A stretch of DNA of 64,000 nt from Leptospira yanagawae serovar Saopaulo str. Sao Paulo = ATCC 700523 (GTDB taxonomy: Bacteria > Spirochaetota > Leptospiria > Leptospirales > Leptospiraceae), in the NCBI RefSeq assembly GCF_000332475.2, contig NZ_AOGX02000035.1:62001-126000 (forward strand), in the 5' to 3' direction. Both the position numbers and the translations under genes were made by a program. Below, one piece after another: positions 58,253-64,000 of the stretch. Position 1 is the first letter of the stretch. The number at the start of each line of letters is the position of its first letter. The notes under the pieces were generated by a model. That model was given only the letters and a program-made list of their open reading frames with translations. It did no database searches and was not told the DNA's origin.

Positions 58253-58951
58253 GTGCCTGATTACATCACAACGTACCAGTCCATTCAAAATGAATGCAAA
58301 ACTTTGACAAATGGGAATCCTCCCACCCTCATTGCGGTTTCCAAAACAAAACCCTATGAGGTTGTTCGGGAAGCCTATTTGCAAGGAATCCGTGAATTTG
58401 GTGAAAACTATATCCCGGAAGCAATTGAAAAATTTACCAAACTAAGAGAAGAATTTCCGGATGCCGATACAAGTGTGAACGTCCATCACATAGGACCAGT
58501 ACAATCCGGAACATTACGTAAGTTATTCGGTGTTTTTTCGTATACCCATGGTGTGGGATCCTTTTCAAGTCTCCATGAGTTATTGAAACGTGCCGAAAAA
58601 GAAAAAAAGAAAATTCGGTATTTTTTACAAACCAATCTCACAGGTGAAAATACAAAACATGGTTTTAGTTTGCAAACCTTACTCGAAAACAAAACCAATT
58701 TGGCCAGTCAGCAAAATGAGTTTTGTGTATGGGAAGGATTTATGGGAATGGGTCCTTCCTCGGGAGATCTTATGAAAACGACAGAAGTGTTTACAAAATT
58801 AAAAAATTTCCGTGAGGAACATTTCCCTGGTTTAAAACTATCTATGGGGATGAGTGGTGATTACGCATTGGCTGTTGGACTTGGATCTAACTATGTAAGG
58901 ATCGGATCAAAAATATTTGGAGAAAGAGAGTATGGCGCACACTCCGTTTAA
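58253..58951 (+). CDS. YggS-family pyridoxal-phosphate-binding protein
   Basis: 232 residues, alanine-racemase-like barrel that binds PLP and keeps its homeostasis without a known reaction. The PLP Lys is in LIAVSKTKPYEVV near the N-terminus. HHIGPVQSG and the C-terminal LSMGMSGDYALAVGLGSNYVRIG phosphate-binding block are typical; the usual STDLPQAIEAGSTEVRIG is modified but alignable. GTG start. Overlaps proC by 20 bases; the pairing with proC is common in bacteria. Confidence 0.93.
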   Translation: MPDYITTYQSIQNECKTLTNGNPPTLIAVSKTKPYEVVREAYLQGIREFGENYIPEAIEKFTKLREEFPDADTSVNVHHIGPVQSGTLRKLFGVFSYTHGVGSFSSLHELLKRAEKEKKKIRYFLQTNLTGENTKHGFSLQTLLENKTNLASQQNEFCVWEGFMGMGPSSGDLMKTTEVFTKLKNFREEHFPGLKLSMGMSGDYALAVGLGSNYVRIGSKIFGEREYGAHSV

Positions 58952-59723
58952 ATCAGTAGGAATGGTGGGACTAGGAAAGATGGGAGGAGCTATGGCAAAG
59001 GCTCTTATCTCCCAAGGTACAAAGGTATATGCTTTTGATCCCCACATAAATGAGTCGCCGATCGATGGGGTTCACATGGTGACGACCCTTGACAGTTTGG
59101 AAAAGGAAGCCGGACTTTTTGTCATCGCCGTGAAGCCTAGCTTCGTCGAACCAGTGTTAAAAGAATTCCAGAAACCAGCCATTTTTATCTCCATTGCGGC
59201 AGGGATCTCGTATTCACAACTAGTTGGATCATCTCCCAAAGGTTCGACTTGTGTGCGAGTGATGCCGAATTTACCACTGGTTTCCAATCGCGGTGCGATG
59301 GGTTATTACTGTGAAGACCAAGCCGTTACACATGCCGAACGACTGTTATTTGGAATGGGGGAGTCTGTCCGTATCACAAAAGAATCTTTGATGGATGTGG
59401 TCACTGGTTTATCGGGTTCTGGACCTGCTTATGTTCTTACGTTTTTACAAGCAATGGCGGAAGGTGGGTTACAAGAGGGTTTGAGTTACGAAGAAGCCTT
59501 AGGACTTGCCATGGAGACAATTGAAGGCACTCTTGTTTACTTTCGGGAATTACGTTCAAAAGACCATTCCCTCCATCCGATGGAAGTGCGAAACTGGGTC
59601 ACGTCTCCAGGAGGAACAACCATCCACGGACTGGATGCTTTGGAACGAGGCGGATTTTCCACCGCAGTGCGGGATGCTGTTCGACGGGCAACAGAGAGAA
59701 GTAAGGAATTGGGAAAGGGATGA
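58932..59723 (+). CDS. proC: Pyrroline-5-carboxylate reductase
   Basis: Final step of proline synthesis, reducing P5C with NAD(P)H. 263 residues. The dinucleotide fold opens VGMVGLGKMGGAMAKAL; the catalytic dimer domain has RVMPNLPLVSNRGAMGY and VTGLSGSGPAYVL with SPGGTTIHGLDALERGG. Start at the ATG at 58932 with GGAGAAAGAGAG before it. The stop is only six bases from the 3' end of the convergent tRNA gene. Confidence 0.96.
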   Translation: MAHTPFKSVGMVGLGKMGGAMAKALISQGTKVYAFDPHINESPIDGVHMVTTLDSLEKEAGLFVIAVKPSFVEPVLKEFQKPAIFISIAAGISYSQLVGSSPKGSTCVRVMPNLPLVSNRGAMGYYCEDQAVTHAERLLFGMGESVRITKESLMDVVTGLSGSGPAYVLTFLQAMAEGGLQEGLSYEEALGLAMETIEGTLVYFRELRSKDHSLHPMEVRNWVTSPGGTTIHGLDALERGGFSTAVRDAVRRATERSKELGKG

Positions 59724-59729
59724 TAACGG

Positions 59730-59804
<75 letters not shown>

Positions 59805-59812
59805 ATACGACC

Positions 59813-59840
59813 ATTGTTTTTCAGATTCGTTTATCGTCAA
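59813..59840 (-). promoter_or_regulatory. Probable promoter of initiator tRNA
   Basis: Read on the minus strand: TTGACG, a 16-base spacer and AACAAT (4 of 6 matches), ending 10 bases before the tRNA 5' end. This gives a very short 5' leader. Confidence 0.45.
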
Positions 59841-59969
59841 CACAATGAAAGAAGAAACTTTCAAAAATCGACCTGTTCTGAATTTTATCGATTTCCGTCA
59901 AAATCTTACTTTACAGGCGTCAAATATAGCGAATGATTCCTATCTTATATAGAATTCTGGCGGTGCGTT

Positions 59970-61031
59970 TTGTCTTTTAAAGAAAACACTGATATCGTTT
60001 TTGAGCATTACGAAAAAAAAATATACGACCAAAAACAACTACTGGAAATCTCCCGTGCATTAAATTCCACGTTAGACTATAAGTACTTAATTGATGCAAT
60101 TCTTAACATCTGTTTGGCGCAGTTGCAAACACTGCATGCGGCGATGTACCTGGAGCCAGAAATTGACTTAGGTCTTTTTAAATTAGAACCTCAATCCATC
60201 AAAGGTTTTGAATTAAGTCCAGAAGAACAAAACTACGAAATCAAAATTGATAGCCCACTCATTCATTATTTTGAAGAAAAACCAAAAGCCATTACGATGG
60301 ACCAAATCCTCCAGATGGAAGTGTTAAACAAAATCCCAGACATAGTGTACTTGCGAAAAATGGGAGCAGAAATCCTTGTCCCACTCAATGCAAAGGGGAA
60401 GGTAAATGGACTCCTTGTCCTTGGGGACAAAATGACTTCCGAAGAATTTTTGGAAGATGAAAAAGAATTTATGACCACTCTTGCAAACCTGGCAGGGATT
60501 GCTGTAGACAACGCTCGGTTGTATGAACTTGCCACAGTGGATATGATGACAGGATTAAAAATCCACCATTACTTCCAAACCAAACTCAAAGAAGAGATGG
60601 AACGTTGTCGGAAAAAAGGAACCAAGTTGTCCCTTCTTTTTACAGACGTGGACAAATTCAAAACCTTCAATGATACCTATGGGCACCAGGCTGGGGACGT
60701 TGTCCTCATTGAAGTGGCAAAGCAACTCATCCAAAAAGCACAACGCCACCACATCCCTGCGCGTTATGGCGGGGAGGAGTTTTGTTTGGTCATGCCTGGT
60801 GCGACGGAAGAAGAAGCCATCGCCAAAGGGGAAGAGATCCGAAAGGCTGTGGAAGCTATGGTGGTTAAAAACCCAAATGATGATTCTGATTTGAAAGTCA
60901 CCCTTTCCGTTGGGGTTTCCAGTTTTCGGCCCACTGATAGAAACAATAAGGATCTTATCGAACGTGTGGACAAGGCACTATACCAAGCCAAACATTCTGG
61001 CAGAAACCGCACAATTTGTTATAAAGATTAG
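59970..61031 (+). CDS. GAF-domain diguanylate cyclase
   Basis: 353 residues, cytosolic. A short coiled coil (about 1-35) leads to a GAF domain (about 35-185) that probably binds a small ligand, then a GGDEF domain (about 195-350). The active-site loop is GGEEF at residues 267-271 (ARYGGEEFCLVMPG), consistent with synthesis of c-di-GMP from two GTP. The inhibitory RxxD site that usually lies five residues before GGEEF is QRHH here, so product inhibition is likely absent. TTG start. Confidence 0.94.
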   Translation: MSFKENTDIVFEHYEKKIYDQKQLLEISRALNSTLDYKYLIDAILNICLAQLQTLHAAMYLEPEIDLGLFKLEPQSIKGFELSPEEQNYEIKIDSPLIHYFEEKPKAITMDQILQMEVLNKIPDIVYLRKMGAEILVPLNAKGKVNGLLVLGDKMTSEEFLEDEKEFMTTLANLAGIAVDNARLYELATVDMMTGLKIHHYFQTKLKEEMERCRKKGTKLSLLFTDVDKFKTFNDTYGHQAGDVVLIEVAKQLIQKAQRHHIPARYGGEEFCLVMPGATEEEAIAKGEEIRKAVEAMVVKNPNDDSDLKVTLSVGVSSFRPTDRNNKDLIERVDKALYQAKHSGRNRTICYKD

Positions 61032-61053
61032 GGAATTTGCCGATGGGTAGAGT

Positions 61054-61281
61054 ATGGCAGAACCTGCATACCTACTCAAAGACCTTTCACCTTCTGTTCC
61101 CTCAGATGTGTATGAATCAATACGTAACCGAGCCCTTGGACTTTCTTCCTTTAATTTCCAACCTTACTCGTGTTTCATTGAATACAAATCAAAAGATGCC
61201 AATACAGGGATCGAATATAGAGATTGTACGGTAGACTATTCCAGATGCCCACATTCTCGTTGTATCAAAAAATTGGTTTAG
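61054..61281 (+). CDS. Small hypothetical protein with C-terminal cysteines
   Basis: 75 residues. The C-terminus has CTVDYSRCPHSRC (C-x7-C-x3-C), possibly a metal or disulfide site. No family recognised. ATG preceded by GGGTAGAG. Overlaps the next gene start in another frame by about 37 bases. Confidence 0.5.
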   Translation: MAEPAYLLKDLSPSVPSDVYESIRNRALGLSSFNFQPYSCFIEYKSKDANTGIEYRDCTVDYSRCPHSRCIKKLV

Positions 61282-62177
61282 TTTTCCTCTGCCTCAGTGT
61301 TGGGATGTGTTTGCCAAACCCAACACGAAACATTTCTCGAAACGATCCAAGTTCTCAGATCCTTAAACCATCTCTTCCTCATCCAAACCAGCCTTCCCAA
61401 AACGTCTCGTTTCCACGAACACTCCCCCCTCACACCAAAGTACAAGTGTTAGATACTGGTATCTCTTTATTATTACTTGGATTCCAATCAGAGAAAGGGG
61501 AGAAGGTTTCTTTTTTATGGGATACAGGTTCTGATATTAGTTTTTATGAAGGTTCCGATTCTTTGGAGGCAAAAGAATTCCAAATCGGTGAAAAAAAAAT
61601 TCGGCTCCGAAGGGGGGAAGGGATTTTACCAAAAGGCATCCAAGGTTTACTTGGTCTTGATTCCTTCCGAGGATCCTGTGTGTTTTGGGATCAGGACCTT
61701 TTGTATTGGTTTCCCAGTGATTCATCATTTTGTGACCACCCGGATGCTTACCTCGGTACCCAATTGAAATTCCTTATGACAAAACAAAAAGGGGAACATT
61801 CTTTTGTCCAATTTGAATACCCAAAATCCATGACATCATTTGCACATTTGGACACTGGGGCCTCGTTGTCAATTTTACCGAAAGAGGGTGGGGAAGTTTA
61901 CCTCGGTGAAAAAAGAGTATTCCGTCCAGGAGGCACCATCCTCACATTGGAACACTGGCAATCAAAGGAAACTCTCACGGTTTTTAGCAAATCTGGGTTT
62001 CGTGAAGAATATCCGAACGTTGAGTTTCTCACAGGAATTTCACTTGAGAATTTCCATTTATCGGGGGACAAGGATAAGGAAGAGGTTTGGGTGATCGGAC
62101 TTGGTGTTTTACGGACTCGTCCCTTGTTTTGGGATTTTTCCAGGAAACGGATCGGCATCATCCACCAAGAGAACTAA
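61245..62177 (+). CDS. Two-domain aspartic-protease-like exported protein
   Basis: 310 residues starting at MPTFSLYQKIG, followed by a hydrophobic export segment ending VGMC (possible lipobox with unusual Met at -1). A Pro/Asn/Ser-rich linker leads to two related halves, each with an Asp-Thr-Gly motif: WDTGSDIS (D93) and LDTGASLS (D203). Each half ends in a hydrophobic G-L-x-x-[FL] block (LLGLDSFRG and VIGLGVLRT) followed by a FWD-type strand, as in retropepsin/pepsin folds. So the protein looks like a fused dimer of retropepsin-like domains. Activity and substrate are unknown. Confidence 0.72.
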   Translation: MPTFSLYQKIGLVFLCLSVGMCLPNPTRNISRNDPSSQILKPSLPHPNQPSQNVSFPRTLPPHTKVQVLDTGISLLLLGFQSEKGEKVSFLWDTGSDISFYEGSDSLEAKEFQIGEKKIRLRRGEGILPKGIQGLLGLDSFRGSCVFWDQDLLYWFPSDSSFCDHPDAYLGTQLKFLMTKQKGEHSFVQFEYPKSMTSFAHLDTGASLSILPKEGGEVYLGEKRVFRPGGTILTLEHWQSKETLTVFSKSGFREEYPNVEFLTGISLENFHLSGDKDKEEVWVIGLGVLRTRPLFWDFSRKRIGIIHQEN

Positions 62178-62178
62178 G

Positions 62179-63321
62179 GTGAAAGAAAAAGAAAAAATCA
62201 TAGTGGCGATGAGTGGTGGAGTGGACAGCGCTGTTGCGGCAGGCCTCCTCATGGAAGCGGGATACGATGTCATCGGTGTGAACCTTAGAACTTGGGAATA
62301 CGAAGCTCCCGCTTGTGATACCACTAAAAAATCCTGTTGTTCACCGGAAGATATCCGAGATGCCCGTGATGTTGGTCTCTCTCTCAACATTCCATTTTAT
62401 GTGATCAAAATGGAAAAGGTATTTGGGGAACGTGTGATCGATCGTTTTATCAGTGATTATAAAGATGGAAGGACCCCAAACCCTTGCGTAGAATGTAACA
62501 CCTTTGTGAAGTTTGGTGCACTTTTCGAGCAGGCTAAAAAATTAGGCATTGATAAAATAGCGACAGGGCATTATGCACGAGTCATCGAAGTAGATGGTCG
62601 ATATGCAATTCGCAATGCCGTTGATATGAAAAAAAACCAAGCGTACTATTTGTACGGACTGAGCCAAGACAATATCAAAAATACTGTTTTCCCTTTGGGA
62701 GAGATGGACAAATCGCAAGTTAGAGAGATTGCCAAACGAATGGGTTTACCCGTTGCTGAAAAACCAGAATCACAAGAGATTTGTTTTATCCCAGAAAATG
62801 ATTATAGGTCCTTTCTTAAAAAGAAGGGAATGGAATTCACACCTGGTTTTTTTAAATTGGCTTCCGGCCAAATCATCGGCAAACACCAAGGTAAGGAAGG
62901 ATTTACCATCGGCCAAAGGAAGGGTCTTGGAATCGCTTGGAAAAATCCATTGTATGTTCTCGCCATTGAAGATGACGGTACAGTTATCCTTGGGGAAGAA
63001 GAAGAAACTGTATCCGAGTCCTTTGTCTTGGAAGAAATTACTTACCAAGGTTTGGCGCCCCTCAGTCTGAACCAATCCATGGAGATGAAAGTCCAAATCC
63101 GTTACCGAAGTGCACCTGTTCTTTGTCAGGTGACCTCACTTGGGGACACTTGGAAGGTTACATTTTTAGAGGATGTAAAAAGTGTGACACCTGGCCAATC
63201 CGCAACATTTTACCCGGCAAACGGAGATTATTTGTTAGCTGGTGGGATCATCCAAAAAGGATCCATCACTCGTAAAGTCAAACCAAAGGTGGAAGTTTCT
63301 AGGGAGAGTGTTCCCATTTGA
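62179..63321 (+). CDS. mnmA: tRNA-specific 2-thiouridylase
   Basis: Introduces the 2-thio group at U34 of Lys, Glu and Gln tRNAs. 380 residues. The PP-loop SGGVDS is at residues 12-17; the catalytic cysteines are C103 (NPCVECNTFVKFG) and C202 (SQEICFIP). TGHYAR and the C-terminal beta-barrel part (QIRYRSAPVLCQV, VTPGQSATFY) fit. I use the GTG at 62179 just after the upstream stop; the frame continues upstream only within the previous gene. The stop overlaps the next TTG by four bases. Confidence 0.95.
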   Translation: MKEKEKIIVAMSGGVDSAVAAGLLMEAGYDVIGVNLRTWEYEAPACDTTKKSCCSPEDIRDARDVGLSLNIPFYVIKMEKVFGERVIDRFISDYKDGRTPNPCVECNTFVKFGALFEQAKKLGIDKIATGHYARVIEVDGRYAIRNAVDMKKNQAYYLYGLSQDNIKNTVFPLGEMDKSQVREIAKRMGLPVAEKPESQEICFIPENDYRSFLKKKGMEFTPGFFKLASGQIIGKHQGKEGFTIGQRKGLGIAWKNPLYVLAIEDDGTVILGEEEETVSESFVLEEITYQGLAPLSLNQSMEMKVQIRYRSAPVLCQVTSLGDTWKVTFLEDVKSVTPGQSATFYPANGDYLLAGGIIQKGSITRKVKPKVEVSRESVPI

Positions 63322-64000
63322 AATCAGTTGAAGGAAAAACAATCCTCATCATCGGTGGAGGGTTGTTACAAGTTCCCATCATCCAAACTGCTAAAACAAT
63401 GCGACTGCATACAGTTGTTGCGGATATGAATCCCACTTCCATTGGATTCCAAATTGCCGATGAAACCATTCTTATGTCCACAAAGGATGTGGAAGGAATG
63501 GTTCGGGAAGCAAAAAAGTTTTCACAAAAAACAACCATCCATGGAGTGATCACGGCAGGCACTGATGCCAGTATGACCGTAGCAGCCGTTGCTTCCGCCT
63601 TACAACTTCCTGGGATTCGGTTTGTGGATGCGGAAGCTGCTTCCAATAAGGTGAAGATGCGTAAACGCCTCAAAGAGTTTGGACTTCCCATCCCTCGTTT
63701 TGCACCTGTTTGGTCCATGCAAGATGCAAAGGACGCTTTGGATGAACTTACTTTCCCCCTTGTGATGAAACCCGCTGACAATATGGGGGCTCGTGGTGTG
63801 ATCAAAGTCACAAACCGCGATGATTTACAAGTTGCCTTCCGTCATGCCAAACGATTCTGTCCAACAGGTGAATTGATTTTAGAAGAGTATATGGAAGGAC
63901 CAGAACTTTCGGTGGATGCCCTTGCCTTCCAAGGCCAAATCCGAATGACAGGCATTGCGGATCGAATCATTGAAAGAGAACCATACTTCATTGAGGTGGG
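63318..64000 (+). CDS. ATP-grasp enzyme, 3' partial
   Basis: TTG start in a TTGA overlap with mnmA; the frame is open to the window end (227 codons seen). The start has a Rossmann-like opening ILIIGGGLLQVPIIQTAKT as in carbamoyl-phosphate synthase or PurK-type enzymes, then the preATP-grasp domain and the ATP-binding stretch FPLVMKPADNMGARGVIKV and EEYMEGPELSVDA. Ligase specificity (amino-acid, dipeptide or purine) cannot be assigned from this part. Confidence 0.85.
   Translation, partial: MKSVEGKTILIIGGGLLQVPIIQTAKTMRLHTVVADMNPTSIGFQIADETILMSTKDVEGMVREAKKFSQKTTIHGVITAGTDASMTVAAVASALQLPGIRFVDAEAASNKVKMRKRLKEFGLPIPRFAPVWSMQDAKDALDELTFPLVMKPADNMGARGVIKVTNRDDLQVAFRHAKRFCPTGELILEEYMEGPELSVDALAFQGQIRMTGIADRIIEREPYFIEV

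Overview
The window reads as chromosomal core DNA of a spirochaete of the genus Leptospira. The supports are a citramalate synthase (CimA) for the pyruvate route to isoleucine, a FlaA-type periplasmic-flagellum sheath-like protein, a long-form IspG, Kdo transferase with lipoproteins (an outer membrane), permissive lipoboxes, low-to-moderate GC and frequent TTG start codons. A saprophytic-clade Leptospira is my guess; the genus is far better supported than the species. No phage, insertion sequence, CRISPR array or rRNA was seen. No gene-free stretch exceeds about 170 bases, so the window is densely coded.

Layout. 0-5 kb: end of an alkaline-phosphatase-superfamily membrane enzyme, then carB. 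5-10.4 kb (minus): a DUF1499 lipoprotein, the DUF3999/DUF2339 membrane pair and ispG. 10.5-19.5 kb (plus): mutY, a membrane histidine kinase coupled to a single-domain response regulator, an Smr protein, cimA, pth, a DedA-type protein, a small Cys-rich protein and rarA. 19.6-31.2 kb: one long respiratory complex I operon, nuoABCDEFHJKLMN, with nuoG and nuoI absent. 31.2-34.4 kb: mtnD, then recJ and a bactofilin on the minus strand. 34.4-41.2 kb: a heavy-metal RND efflux operon that also carries inorganic pyrophosphatase between the pump and the outer-membrane gene. 41.3-48.2 kb: lexA, a lipoprotein, an S41 protease, tsaD, pssA, an STAS protein, a metallo-beta-lactamase-fold protein and glpK. 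48.2-52.7 kb (minus): a lipoprotein with a Cys-rich tail, rsmI, a FlgM-like anti-sigma factor, then a three-gene unit of a degenerate iron-ADH-fold protein, an 81-residue protein and a protein with a FliG-like stretch. 52.7-59.8 kb: nadE, waaA and a FlaA-like protein on the minus strand; low-complexity membrane-anchored proteins, a PLP-binding YggS protein and proC on the plus strand; initiator tRNA-Met on the minus strand. 60-64 kb: a GAF-GGDEF diguanylate cyclase, a small Cys-containing protein, a protein with two aspartic-protease DTG motifs, mnmA and the start of an ATP-grasp enzyme.

How it works together. Most genes are housekeeping (pyrimidine, isoprenoid, isoleucine, NAD, proline and phospholipid synthesis; tRNA and rRNA modification; DNA repair; respiration). 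Genes are packed with 4-base ATGA or TTGA stop-start overlaps, so translational coupling is common. Several convergent pairs abut or overlap at their stop codons. The items most worth a second look are: complex I without its NuoG/NuoI electron bridge; the degenerate iron-ADH plus FliG-like unit next to a FlgM-like gene; the bilobed aspartic-protease-like protein; the histidine kinase with a long insertion after its H-box; paired equal-geometry dyads before the metal pump; and a hairpin over the smr start.
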